In this document: one piece after another, positions 51,193-63,252 of the stretch
Layout: each line of letters starts with the position of its first letter
Numbering within the stretch: the first letter of the stretch is position 1
Assembly: GCA_902729315.2 (NCBI GenBank)
Contig: LR746264.1
Coordinates: forward strand, 10,571,878-10,635,877
From: Spirodela intermedia
Taxonomy: Eukaryota; Streptophyta; Magnoliopsida; Alismatales; Araceae
DNA: 64,000 nucleotides
Reading direction: 5' to 3'
Program-made: the position numbers and the translations under genes
The notes under the pieces: model-generated
What the model saw: the letters and a program-made list of their open reading frames with translations, nothing else
Database searches by the model: none
Told to the model about the DNA's origin: nothing

Positions 51193-53079
51193 TCAGTTGA
51201 CCTCGGGATCCTCTTCTTCCTCGTACTCTTCCTCCTCATCGGCTGTGGCATCCTGGTACTGCTGGTACTCCGAGACCAGGTCGTTCATGTTGCTCTCCGC
51301 CTCCGTGAACTCCATCTCGTCCATCCCCTCCCCCGTGTACCAGTGCAGGAAGGCCTTCCTCCGGAACATGGCCGTGAACTGCTCGCTGACCCTGTGGAAC
51401 ATCTCCTGGATCGAGGTGGAGTTGCCAATGAAGGTGGCGGCCATCTTCAGCCCCGTCGGCGGGATGTCGCACACCGTTGACTTGACATTATTGGGGATCC
51501 ACTCCACGAAGTAGGAAGAGTTCTTGTTCTGAACGTTGATCATCTGCTCGTCCACTTCCTTGGTGCTCATCTTCCCACGGAACATGGCAGAAGCGGTAAG
51601 GTAGCGCCCGTGCCGGGGGTCGGCGGCGCACATCATGTTTTTCGCGTCCCACATCTGCTGGGTGAGCTCCGGCACGGTAAGCGCTCGGTACTGCTGGGAC
51701 CCCCTCGACGTCAGTGGAGCGAAGCCGACCATGAAGAAGTGAAGCCGAGGGAAGGGGATGAGGTTGACGGCCAGTTTCCTGAGATCAGAGTTGAGCTGGC
51801 CCGGGAACCTGAGGCAGCAAGTGACTCCGGACATCGTCGCAGAGATCAGATGGTTCAGGTCGCCGACTGTCAGCGGAAATAGCAGAACGATCAGGCGCAC
51901 ATATTTGGGCAGAAATAATTGAAGAAGGCGTAGAGTGAATCCTTACAGCTGGGGGTTGAGAGCTTGAGGGTCCTAAAACAAATGTCGTACAGAGCTTCGT
52001 TGTCCAAGACCATACACTCATCCGCGTTCTCCACCAGCTGGTGCACGGAGAGGGTCGCATTGTAGGGCTCGACCACAGTGTCCGAGACCTTGGGGGATGG
52101 AAAGACGGAGAAAGTGAGCATCATCCGATCTGGGTACTCTTCCCTGATCTTTGATATCAGTAATGTGCCCATGCCGGACCCCGTACCCCCACCCAGTGAA
52201 TGGCAGACTTGAAACCCTGCACAAATTTTCGTAGAATAAACTCATTAGAACCAGCTCTGATATGCGTCATCAGTAAATAAAAACTGAGGTAGGATTGGCC
52301 AGAATTCAACGTCATACGTCGATTTTTTCCTTTGCGGATGTATAAAAAACAACATTGCCGTATATCCCAGAGATAGTAATAGTACAGCTTCTCGACAGAA
52401 GAGTGAAATAATAGCTATAAAACCAAAGATCCACCAAAGGATGGAAATAACGTGCTTTCCCCAACAACAGCCGCATCGTGAACGATAGGAATCCAAAAGG
52501 GATTGAGAAAAAAATGCTAGAAAGATTTTTTAAATAATTATGACAGAAGAAATAACAGCAGTGAAATGCTTACGGAGAAGAAGACGCGTAAATGGTAGCA
52601 AAAGAACAGATACGAGCAATGCTAAGAAGATTTCAGACAATAAATACCACATCGGGACGAAGGCAGAGGAGGAAGAGGAACTTACCCTGGAGACAGTCGC
52701 AGTTCTCCGCCTCCTTGCGCACAACATCGAGAACGGAATCGATAAGCTCGGCACCTTCGGTGTAGTGACCCTTGGCCCAGTTGTTTCCGGCTCCGGACTG
52801 CCCGAACACGAAGTTGTCCGGGCGGAAGATTTGGCCGTATGTCCCCGACCGGACACTGTCCATGGTTCCAGGCTCCAGATCCATGAGCACTGCTCTGGGA
52901 ACGAACCGACCGCAACTGGCTTCATTATAGTATACGTTCACTCGCTCGAGCTGAAGATCGCTGTCACCGTTGTACCTCCCTGTGGCGTCGATGCCGTGCT
53001 CGGCGCAGACAACCTCCCAGAACTTCGCCCCGATCTGGTTCCCGCATTGCCCGCCCTGGATGTGGAGTATCTCACGCAT
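51193..53079 (-). CDS. TUB: Beta-tubulin
   Basis: Three exons on the minus strand, 53079-52686, 52216-51947 and 51866-51193, with phases 1 and 1, give 445 residues, the normal length. The start [17 protein letters not shown] includes the MREI tetrapeptide that in animals mediates tubulin mRNA autoregulation. The GTP loop [20 protein letters not shown] is encoded across the start of exon 2. [16 protein letters not shown] and the acidic tail [11 protein letters not shown] are intact. It forms microtubules with alpha-tubulin. The two-intron structure with these positions is typical of plant beta-tubulins. Confidence 0.98.
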
Positions 53080-53445
53080 CTTCGCAACGACTACAGTTCC
53101 GAGAGCAGAAGATTGCAGGGGGAGGACCAGGAGAGAGATTGGCCACCGGTTAGGACCAGAATTTGGGAGTGGCGGAGAGGGGAGAGTACGGAGCCAAAAG
53201 TAGACGGAGATGGAGGGGGATTCAAACTATTTTGAATCTGAAAACGTGGACGGCCAGGATGAGCGCCGGAGACCGGGTGGGAAAAACGAACGACGATAAG
53301 CTCCCCTTCTCTCTGATTTCTTCTTCTCGTACGATTAGCTCATCTCTACCGTCCATTTAATAGAACTCCCAAGCAGATCCCTACTCTCCCTGTTCGTGCC
53401 TAAAGGTCTTCGTAGAAGCTCCGCATTGGATGTGAGCTACAGGTG

Positions 53446-53449
<4 letters not shown>

Positions 53450-53499
<50 letters not shown>
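53450..53499. repeat. (TC)25 microsatellite
   Basis: Uninterrupted run about 370 bp upstream of the tubulin start codon. On the tubulin sense strand it is a GA tract. Confidence 0.95.
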
Positions 53500-53500
<1 letters not shown>

Positions 53501-54111
53501 GTTTACAGTTTCTGCTCACAAATTATCACCGAAATATATCGTCTGAAATGATATTTTTTTTATATTACAGAATGAAGAACCTTGCAATTATGATAATAAC
53601 TATTTGACTTCGGTGAATGATGAAAAAATTACCATTTTATCAGATATCGGGTCGTCTAGATCTTGCCGGCGTGAAGTCGACGTCTGGCATCGTCACCCAC
53701 CCCATTGACGATCTGCTTCCCCTCTCTCCCTCTCTCAAGTTTTCTGTTTGAGGTCACAAATCGTCACTGACATCTATCGATGAAAACGATAGTTTAAAAA
53801 TGACAAAACAACCGTGCTTATAATTGAAAGAAAGAAAAAATTCGAATATATATTTTATATTGTTGAATCATAAAATAACATTTTGTTATCGATTAATGTC
53901 GTCGAAATGTTGACGGCACGAAGAGGATACGCCCCCGAGGTCTAAAGAAATGGAGGCGGCATTTATTCTCGTAGTTCACGCGTGAGTTGAGTCTCGTCGT
54001 CAAATCAGCTTCCAAGGCTGAGATTTAACAAAAGCCATAACAAATCCCGTAGTTCACGGCTGAGATCGGTGGCATTGGCGCCATAAGCAACATAAAAGTG
54101 GCGAGAGGGAG

Positions 54112-54236
54112 AGAGAGAGAGAGAGAGTATTCTCCGACTTGTGTGGGCCGCTGTTAGTTGAGAATGAGGCACGTTTAATGGAGACTCCAAACAAAACTGG
54201 TGAGTATTCGACGATAATTTGTGAGATGAAACCGTG

Positions 54237-54286
<50 letters not shown>

Positions 54287-54410
54287 CCGTGACATGAGTG
54301 GGCTGCTGTTTGTTGAGAATGAGACGTTTAAAAGAGATTCCAACCAAACTGGTGAGTATTCAACGATAATTTGTGATCTGAAACAGTGAACAAGAGAGAG
54401 AGAGAGTGAG
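54112..54410 (+). repeat. Tandem repeat of ~125-155 bp with GA tracts
   Basis: Two diverged units, each made of a GA run then GTATTC, GTGGGC-GCTGTT-GTTGAGAATGAG, ACTGGTGAGTATTC-ACGATA and GAAAC-GTGAAC, beginning near 54112 and 54239. A third GA run starts at 54394. Unit length differs mainly through the GA run. Confidence 0.88.
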
Positions 54411-54675
54411 AGAGTGGGAGAGAGAAGGCACGTCCTTGATTGGGTGACGACGCCGGAGGTAGACGTCGTGCCTCCATCGCGGCGACCTAAGACCCGATAA
54501 AAGTGGTAATTTTTCATCACCGGAAGTGATGAAAAATTAACCGCGGGATCTTTCTACGCTCGAGGATGGCCCCCCGTTGTCGCCCCGGCTGGTCGTCATC
54601 GCTGGAAGGCCGCAAGTGGGACATCAGGTCGTCTGTTACGGATGCTCCTCCCCATTGCGGTGCTTGGGCCCCGTT

Positions 54676-54683
54676 TATATAAA
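54676..54683 (+). promoter_or_regulatory. TATA box of the ProT-type gene (TATATAAA)
   Basis: A perfect TATATAAA about 75 bp upstream of the first ATG (54751). It also bounds the first coding exon on the left, because the reading frame stops at 54680. Confidence 0.65.
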
Positions 54684-57600
54684 GAAGCTCGACGGGGAGC
54701 GGACGGGGCGGAAGCATCTGGCTGGTGGCTGGAGGACGGTTCCCACCGAGATGCTTCAGCGCCGCCGGCTTCTCTGAGCGGTTGTTGGTGGATAGAGCGA
54801 CCGGCGGCTCGGTGACGATAGGGGACGTTGGAGACGTGGAGAAGAGGTGGAACGACGGGGGCGAAGGTTTGGCCGTGTCCAGGGACACCGCTCACAAAAT
54901 TGGCCAAGGTGAGAATTCAACCTTGCTCCTTCTTCGACGTTCTGTCCTGCTATCTGTGTGAATACAAACGAGGAATCAATGATGCATAGCGTTCTAGTTT
55001 CTATCGTCGTTGACTCGAGTTTTGACTTGATTCTTCAGAGGTCGGTGAAATAATGGCATGCCTTGTTATCGATATTGATGTTCTGGTGTTGTTTCCGCCT
55101 CTACTTCTCTCTGACGCCTGTGAGATTCAATCCACTGTCGCATATTTACCTCACCAATTTCTCGGTTACCTTCTCAAGAACACCTTCAATTCTACGCTAG
55201 TGGTAACCGTTAAGAGTATTTTAATCACTTACCTTTTTTTTTTCAAAAACATTATGCTAATACTGTTCTTACTGCATGATTGTCCTACAAATGACACACA
55301 CACACAAAAATTAAAATTAGTTTATATAACTAGATCAGACATTTAGCCAGGGATAATCACTACATACAACATTTGCACCAATCTCATCTGATCATTTCTT
55401 TCACTTGGTTTTGTTTTCGGATATCTTCCATGTCCCTTGACATCTACTCCAATCTATCTAACTTTACAACTGTTCTATGAATTTTGTAGATCCCTGGTAT
55501 CAAGCAGGGTTTGTACTCATCACTGGTACGAATAGCGCCTATGTGTTGGGGTATTCTGGGTCAATCATGGTTCCTTTAGGTTGGGCTGGCGGCACGGTGG
55601 GTCTAATTTTAACAGGAGCTATTTCACTGTATGCAAACACTCTGATTGCTCGCCTTCACGAGGTCGGGGGAAAGAGGCATATCAGGTACAGAGACTTGGC
55701 TGGCCACATCTATGGTAAGTACTCTTTCCAATCTCCAGACGTATTTCACACCATCACATGTGAAAATAATTTATTTAACTTTATTTTTATTATGACATTA
55801 TTCAAAAAAGATTCTGAGCATCCATCTTTGCCCCAATTATTTTTTTTTTCTCCCGAGCCAGCATTTAATTTACATACGAATTTTACTTCTTATTGAGTAC
55901 AGGCAAGAGAATGTATTTCATTACGTGGGCGCTGCAATTCCTAAATCTTTTTATGTTCAACACTGGATACCTGATCTTGGCTGGACAAGCTTTAAAGGTT
56001 TGATGTGATGTTTTTCACACGTATATGATCCAGTTTACTTTTAATCCATTGATCTTCATTTTTATGCAGTAAGCACGAAAATCCTTCTTTTTAATATAGT
56101 TTTTTTGTCGATCAAAGTGCCCTTGTATTTCATTTATTTGCATAGTGTTTGTCCACATCCATTTTGTCTGACTTTCCCTGATTGGCCGATCCATGTGTTT
56201 TGATGAAAGACTACTTGTTACACGGCTATACACGTTATCCCTTTGAGTGAGTAAATACACCACATTTTTCCACCACTGACGTTTCAGTGGATCGGCCAAT
56301 CCTAGGGTTTCTTCTTATTAATATTTTAGAAGGTCACTATCCTAGGGTCTGTTTATATAGCCTCTTGACCAAAAAATATTCACTCAAACGTCCTTCCATA
56401 TTTTATTAGTAGCCGACCCTCTATGTTAGCTCTCTTCGTGCATTTTTCTCATTTTATTATAGAACATTGCATTTCTGGTCGCTGCATATAAGCTCTCTCC
56501 GTCTCTTCCTCTTAACCTGAAAACAATGATTCCCCCTATCTTAGGGAACGGAAAATCCTTCAGCCATCACTTCTACGTTTGACCTGGGCTAATCAATGCC
56601 CTCTATGGAGAATCAAATGCTTTTCTTCAGAGGATATTTTTCCGCAATCAGCTCTATTACTTGTTTATTATCTCTATCTTAAAACTTCTGGAAATTTTCT
56701 TCGCGGCGCAGGCAGTATATGTTCTCTACCGCGACGATGGAGCCTTGAAGCTTCCGTACTGCATTGCGATTGCTGGTGTCGTCAGCGCTCTATTCGCTTT
56801 CGGGATTCCTCATTTGTCAGCTCTTAGAATCTGGCTGGGCTTTTCCACGTTCTTCACTCTCATCTACGTAATCGCGGCACTCGTGCTATCAATTAAAGAC
56901 GGTAACCACCATGCCCGCTCCCATGTTTTTTGTTGGTCTGGTTATGATCACTCCTCAATTCCACCCCCCCACCCCGTGAAAAGCCCTAGCATCTGTTTCT
57001 GCTGCAGGAACCAACGCCTCGGCCCGGGACTACAGCATCCCGGGATCAAAGATGAACAGGATCTTCGGCATCATCGGTTCCATGGGCACCCTCGTCTCCC
57101 TCGGCAACACAGGCATTCTGCCGGAGATACAGGTTACGAACGAAGCTCCCCCATCTATGATCTACATATAGTGCGCTCACCGCGTTTTCACCAATCATCT
57201 GGTTCTTTCACACGCAGGCCACCCTGAGGCCTCCTGCTATCAGGAACATGGAGAAGGCGTTGCGGCTTCAGTTCACTGCCGGCATGTTGCCTCTGTACGC
57301 CGTCGCCTTCACGGGCTACTGGGCATACGGGTCTTCGACATCGATCTATCTCCTCAACAGCGTCAACGGCCCGGTCTGGGTCCTGACGCTGGCTAACATC
57401 GCCGCATTTCTTCAGACAATCGTCTCCCTCCACGTACCTCTCCTCTCCTCTTCAATATCGGCCTCGGTTTTTCGAAATTTAATCTGTAGCTCAGCATCTT
57501 GCTCTGAACTGTACGCAGATCTTCGCCAGCCCAATGTACGAGTACATCGACACGAGGTACGGGATGGACAAAGGCAACGCCTTTTCTTTCCACAGTCTCT

Positions 57601-57899
57601 TGTTCAGAGTGGGCGTGAGAGGAGGCTACCTGGCCATAAACACGCTGGTGGCCGCCCTGCTGCCGTTCCTGGGGGATTTCATGAGCCTCATCGGCGCCTT
57701 CTGCAGCTTCCCCGTCACCTTCGTCCTGGCCAACCACATGTATCTGACGGCGAAGAAAAGCAAGATCTCAGTGCCGCAACGTGCATGGCACTGGTTGAAC
57801 GTCGTCGGCTTCAGCTGCCTTGCTGTCGCTTCCGCAGTGGCGGCCCTCAGATTCATCGTCCTCCACTCCAAAACTTACAACGTATTTGCAGATCTGTGA
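54683..57899 (+). CDS. ProT: ProT-type proline/GABA/betaine transporter; start codon unclear
   Basis: AAAP-family H+-coupled symporter of the ProT clade, a plasma-membrane importer of proline and other compatible solutes. Exons: first exon ending 54908, then 55490-55714, 55903-55997, 56712-56901, 57008-57132, 57218-57433 and 57519-57899. From the first splice on, every phase is consistent (411 codons). Diagnostic stretches are [75 protein letters not shown] and [13 protein letters not shown]. About ten to eleven hydrophobic segments follow. The first exon is open from 54683 to 54908 in the right frame but has no ATG. The only nearby ATG (54751) is in another frame and stops after eight codons. 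Either initiation is non-AUG or upstream-spliced, or a 1-base deletion or assembly error removed the start. Confidence 0.88.
54751..54777 (+). other. Short uORF / out-of-frame ATG in ProT exon 1
   Basis: The first ATG after the TATA box opens eight codons and a TGA, out of frame with the transporter. It is either a true upstream ORF or the original start codon displaced by a 1-base indel. Confidence 0.5.
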
Positions 57900-57954
57900 G
57901 GCTACGACCGAAGACAAAGCTTGAAGTGGTGCTTGTTTGATTTGATCTCAATAT

Positions 57955-58345
57955 GGTTAAATATACATAAATTATATATTATGAGTCTATGTTAAGTTAA
58001 TTTTTACTAAAGTGATTCATTAAGGATTAATAAGAGCATTTCTCAGAAGTACGGGGGGTTAAATATGTGCAGAGATCAAGCCATATTCTAATTTTACGAT
58101 GTACAAAATTGAAAAAGGACGCCAAGAGTCAAACGGCATCTTACTTATAAATAAGAGGTTTTTTTTAGATGTAGGTATTTTAGAATACCTCTTTCTTCTC
58201 TCTCTTCTTCTCTCCCTCTAGCCAACCTCGAATCCATGACCTCGTTTGGGAATGGTCAACCCCACCCACTCGGCCACGAAGAGGCTGGCTATAAATAAGA
58301 GGTTAGCTCCTTAGTTCACATATTTTTTGGGTGTTAGGAGGTACA
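57955..58345 (+). mobile_element. LTR fragment, plus orientation, split by a SINE
   Basis: Its first part matches the reverse complement of 58866-58610 (AATTATATATTATGAG-CT-TGTTAA and AAAGTGATTCATTA). Its TTATAAATAAGAGG corresponds to the TTATAAATAGGGGG TATA box of the partner copy. It starts about 55 bp after the ProT stop codon, so ProT polyadenylation may use it. Confidence 0.75.
58161..58289 (-). mobile_element. tRNA-derived SINE with 15-bp target-site duplication
   Basis: A 129-bp insert flanked by perfect 15-bp direct repeats TATAAATAAGAGGTT (58146-58160 and 58290-58304). On the minus strand it has a pol III A box TGGCCGAGTGG (58276-58266), a B-box-like GATTCGAGGTT (58234-58224) about 40 bp further on, and a 3' A-rich end against the duplication (plus-strand T run at 58159-58166). 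This is the structure of a tRNA-related SINE; the A box looks like tRNA-Leu or tRNA-Ser. Confidence 0.88.
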
Positions 58346-58866
58346 TTTCTAAGATCTCCACTATGCTGATCCAATCAGACACTAAATCATTATGCTTAAT
58401 TTTAACCTATCTAATCAGACATTAGCAAACTTGGGACATTGCCTATTGAGATTGATGGGCAATTATAAAACATAATCAGAATGAATAAAAATCATATATG
58501 AATCTATGAAGGCACAAGTACGAGAATGACCTTTTGGCTTAGTACAAAGAAGACATCTAATGACTTACTCTAGAGAGATTTGATTCTCTAAGAGTGACTC
58601 ACAATGTGTGACCCAAGGACCATGGCCCCCTATTTATAAACAATAGGTGGTTAACCTCTTGATATCTTTTTCCAATTTAGCTCATTATAAAATTAAAATA
58701 AGACCCAATCTCTATACATTTATATTTTTGCCCTTACTTATGAGAGATGTCATAATTTCAAATACTTAAACTATAATGAATCACTTTAAGTAGGATTAAT
58801 TTAATGATAATCTCATAATATATAATTCATATTATATCATTATTCACATTAAAATTAATTTCAACA
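58346..58866 (-). mobile_element. LTR, minus orientation, inverted partner
   Basis: The minus strand starts TGTTGAAATTAATTTTAATG at 58866, has a clear promoter (TTTATAAATAGGGGGCCATG near 58628-58646), and its first 250 bp match the LTR fragment at 57955-58345 in inverted orientation. The downstream end is not resolved. TGTTGAAATT is a frequent start of plant copia-type LTRs. Confidence 0.7.
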
Positions 58867-60492
58867 GAAGTACCTAACGACTTAACCATCGCTAATTGTT
58901 GTTAACCTGACACGCCCATCAGTGATAAGAGATTGTCAACTAATAATGACCAAATGAAGATGTCATTATCAATCACGTAAAGTGGCAGCTACAAAGAAAA
59001 GACCTTGATGGAAGATAGGTCATGACAAAAAAATAATCAAGAAATAGGAGATTGACCATCTCTAACTCAAACATTATTTAGTGAAGATTGTGAGCTCCCT
59101 TCTTCAGTCCTTGCACCAAACTCCCTTTCATCTTTGTCATCTTCTATTACTTTATACTTTGTTGTCTTCACAAACTTCTATATTTCCTCTTGACAGATTC
59201 CACTTTGAAGAATGATCTAAGGTTATTTATCTTTATCTTGGGCAGTCTCTTCCACTTTTTGTTAGGTTCCATCATAGTGGTATTAGAGCCACTAGAGTCA
59301 TGCTGCAAAAAATCAATGACCTTAAGATGGACTTCCTCAAGAAAGAGTTGGAGGACATTCGAGAGGTTAACCCAAACCTCCAATGGAGCACAATGTCACT
59401 ATAGATACACTCCAAAAGAAGCCATGGGTCTTAGGCTATAATTGGTGCCCTCAATGGCCTATGATGAAATAAGGCTCCAAAGTACCTTGCAAAGAAAAGA
59501 AGAGCATATGGTTTCTGAAAGTATCAAGTAATAGTCGACTAGATCTCAATAAACTAGATGCTACCAATAGAGTCAACAATCAACAAGATCACTGCAACCC
59601 TGTCATACTACACCTTCCCCTCACATAGAACTATGGTATGGAAGGTATAAACTCAAAGATGCTTGTGTCTGATGGCTAAGACCCAAAAGGTGAGATTTGT
59701 CAAGCATAACTATACTTCTCAATACATCAACTCTCAATGTGGATGTAATTATCAATGACTTGTATCAATCTAGAAGGAAGGGAACTCGCATGATTCAAAT
59801 GAACCAAAATGCAATAACCTTTATGTAACTAGAAAGACCTCCAATGTCAACTCGAGCATTTCAGCTATACTAAACGAGCTCTCTCTATTATAAGTACTTC
59901 GATATCAAATAGATAGACTTTGTTTGGGAATTTCGAGAGGAGTCTAAGCTGATGGCCTTAGTCCTCAGCCACCTCCCTCAAGGGGTTGAAGTGAGAAATT
60001 CAAGTTGAGGTGGCCATGCTTGCCCCATTGGGACTCAAGGCAATGATGAGGATGGCTCAAAAGGTTAAAAATCAAACATATGGCATTGAAGGAATCAACT
60101 GCAGGAGGGTGGAAGTCATGGTTCCTCCACACCTAAAGGTTTGACCCTAGGTTACAACCTTCAATACCTTCAATGCTAATCATTCCCTAAGTATACTCCC
60201 TCAAGGAATTTCAACAAAAGATGGGGGGTCTAACATGGCTCTAGAGGAGCCATCTACTAGAGGTAGCATACAACTCCAACTTACTCTAATAGAGTTGCAT
60301 GTCCAACATGCTCAAGAGCTATGTTTCTCTCACAACAAAAGATACTCCCTAAGGAATCATTGTCAAACTACAAGTTTTGGCCATCCAAGGGAAGCTTAGA
60401 TAGAAGCTCAGATAAAATCAAAGCATATAAATCAAGATTAACCCTAGTAAAGATGATGATTTCACCAACCTCGAAGTCAATACATTGAATGA

Positions 60493-60876
60493 ATGATCCT
60501 CTATTCAAGATTTCAAGTTACAAGAGAGGATTGGGAAATATATATAGCTTTGGTAGACATAAGGACCTACCATAATTTCATCTCTCAAGTGACTCTGGGC
60601 AAGTTTGAGCTTCCAAGATTAGTCATCTCTCCCTTCCAAGTTATCAACATGACAAGAGATAAGATACAAGGAGCCTTAACTTTTCATAATGGTTATATAA
60701 AAGTACAAGCTCTAAATATCCATAGATCTCATGCTTCTACTAACAACCATGGATCTTGTGCTTGGGCTAAAATGGCTAAGCACCCTACACTAGGTCAAAC
60801 TGATTTTTTGAATTATACTCTATTAACCACCATTAATAATAAGCAGATCATCCTACATGTGGAGGCTTCTCTTTAA
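60493..60876 (+). pseudogene. Retropepsin-region remnant of the gypsy relic
   Basis: A 127-codon open stretch covering the protease domain. ALVDIRTYHNFIS aligns with the gypsy signature ALVDSGATHNFIS, but the catalytic DSG is DIR, so it is inactive. GSCAWAKMAKHPTLGQTDFL matches the downstream LGxxWLxTLGP region. The upstream and downstream frames are disrupted. Confidence 0.75.
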
Positions 60877-61503
60877 TGTGTTGACATCTCACTCAATGAA
60901 CAAACCATAGTTTGCAAGCTATGGACCTTGATGGTCTAATTATTTCAAATCAGGAAGGAAGATGAGGATCTGATCAAAGATGCTCTTTTTTGAAACATCC
61001 TATATCGACAATACCAAAAAGGATTTTCTCTAAGAGAAGATCTACCTCCCCTCCATGATATTGACCACTCCATTCAGTTGGTACCCCCATTTCCACAAGA
61101 TAGAAATTGAAAAGATGATCTAAAAAATGTTGATATCATGCTTAATACAAACTCTCATAGCTCATATGCAAGCTAGGCTTTGTTGGTTTGAAAAAAAGAT
61201 AGAAGTTGACATTTTTGTGTCAACTATAAAGCACTAAATTAGGTGACAACTCTAATAGATGTCTAATTCCAATTGTCAAAGAATTACTAGATGAGTTATA
61301 TGGCAACACTATCCTTGTAATATTGAATCTTAGATTTAGCTATCATCAACTAAGAATCAATGAGTTCATTATAATGATGTTCTGTATATCCAACAAATTG
61401 ACAACATTTAAGGCACTCACATATTATTTTTTTAATTATCTCCTTCAAAATTTGTTGTTATCTTCTTTGATGTCCTAATGTATAGATGATATCTTAATTA
61501 TCA

Positions 61504-63252
61504 TGAGATAATAATTAATTAATAATATATTTTAAAAGTCTTAACTCATAATAAATAGACTTTATCTTTATGTTAAACTAAGAAAATAGTTTTAATTAGT
61601 TAGTGTGAATTTTTATTAATTATGTGATTTTATATAAATTTATATTATTTTTAAAATCATATTTTTGAGATAAAATGAAGAGAGATAAAATACAAATAAA
61701 TATAAAAAGAGGGGACCCGCTGGCTAATTGGGCCCACAAGTGGGTTAGAAGCATAGTTGGGAAGAGCCATGACTAGAGGACTCGATTAGATAAGACCAAT
61801 TGACGGCATGTGTGCATCACTCTCTTTGAACATCACCAATGACTAATTGGGTGTGAGGTAAGGAGTGGTCATACACATGTGAGAGAGAGCATATTGATAG
61901 TAAGTGTATGAAGAGACATTTATCTATCTCATACATTAGGAAATAATGAATGTGGGACTAAATTTGGGCCACCACTCACTGTTATCTATTTTTAATAGTT
62001 TTATATTAAAATATTCTTGATTGATAAGAAAAAGACACCTTTATGACATCACTTGGCAAAGGTATTTACATAGTTATTTAACTCTCTCTCATACATGTGG
62101 GACACTAGCAAGGGTTTGAATCTCACTATGGCTAAAACTTATATTTTTATTTGATTAACTTGTGATTTTTTATAAAGTGTATGTCAATGATTAAGTCACT
62201 ATAATCACTCAATCATTAACGAAAATGTCACCAATGTGATTTGTGAAACATTATTATCAACTATCAAATAATTATAGATAAAATAATCATAAATTTATCA
62301 AAAAAATTATCTTTGATTGATTAACGATCAAGCCATCATCAAGAAGAGGATGATCTACTAGGAGATGAGTCATCACCTCTTCAAAACATATCAAATGTGA
62401 TGAAGAGGCTCATCGTGCTATGTGGACCTAAAGATAAAACTCTATAAGACATGTCCACCTCCATCCAATTTATCTACATTGGGTGATAGCCACTAAAGAT
62501 CTAAAAGTTATCATATTTTTACTCTACCATGTGATAGCAACTGGAGATATGGTGCTTGTGCGCAGGCGCCATGCCGCGCACGGGCGCCATGCATTATGAT
62601 TTATAGACTCATTTCATTAATTTTTAGACTTAGCTAGAAGATTTAATGATTGCCCATGTCATCCATATCTAAGTAGATCTTTTGAGGTTATGAGTATTGC
62701 ACAATAATCCTTTCAAACATAAAATTCTGGTGATCGATATTGTAAAACTAAAACTCTACATTTTTTACTTTAAAATTATTCTTTTCTTAAATTTGTGAGA
62801 TTTTTTATAATCATAATTGGATATTTTGATTTTATAGATCTTAATTTAATCAATTAAATCAGACATAATCATTTATGTAAGAATCAATGGATGGAACTCT
62901 ATTTTCTCCTAAATCACATTTTTCAAAGCTTTGACATCATACTAAGGTTTGCACCTAATTTTTTTGTGAGTTTTTAAATATATTTTATTTTCATCATTTG
63001 GTCTAAAAATTATAAAAAAGTGTATTATTTGAAGAAAATTATGAAATCCTTCCATGTATTATCTTACATCCCTCTAGTTAATCTAAAAATTTCTTGCTAT
63101 TTTTTGAAGCTTTTGCTGAATTAGAATTGATTTATTTGTACTAAAGTATTTCTAAAAATATAAAAATTAGTGTTTTTTATTTTTATAAATGTTAAATTAC
63201 ATGATTTATTATACAAAAATTATGTCACATCAATAGTACAAATTAAGAATTA
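61504..63252 (+). mobile_element. Solo LTR nested in gypsy reverse transcriptase (right copy)
   Basis: 1,749 bp starting TGAGATAATAATTAATTAAT and flanked by 5-bp repeats TATCA (61499-61503 and 63253-63257). The insertion splits the RT domain exactly between DDILII and the KHQLHINPTKC region, which are normally about 20 residues apart. It is colinear in inverted orientation with 3989-5841. It contains no coding domain. Confidence 0.85.

Larger units (their letters stand above)
53080..54675. other. Repeat-rich divergent promoter region between tubulin and ProT
   Basis: Tubulin (-) and ProT (+) point away from each other. The interval holds a (TC)25 tract (53450-53499), short AT-rich stretches and a GA-containing tandem repeat (54112-54410). 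No conserved coding sequence. Confidence 0.6.

Noticed and set aside
58210-58289. Possible intact tRNA gene on the minus strand
   Set aside because: A and B boxes are present but the B box is degenerate, no acceptor stem closes, and a 15-bp duplication with an A-rich tail marks it as a SINE.
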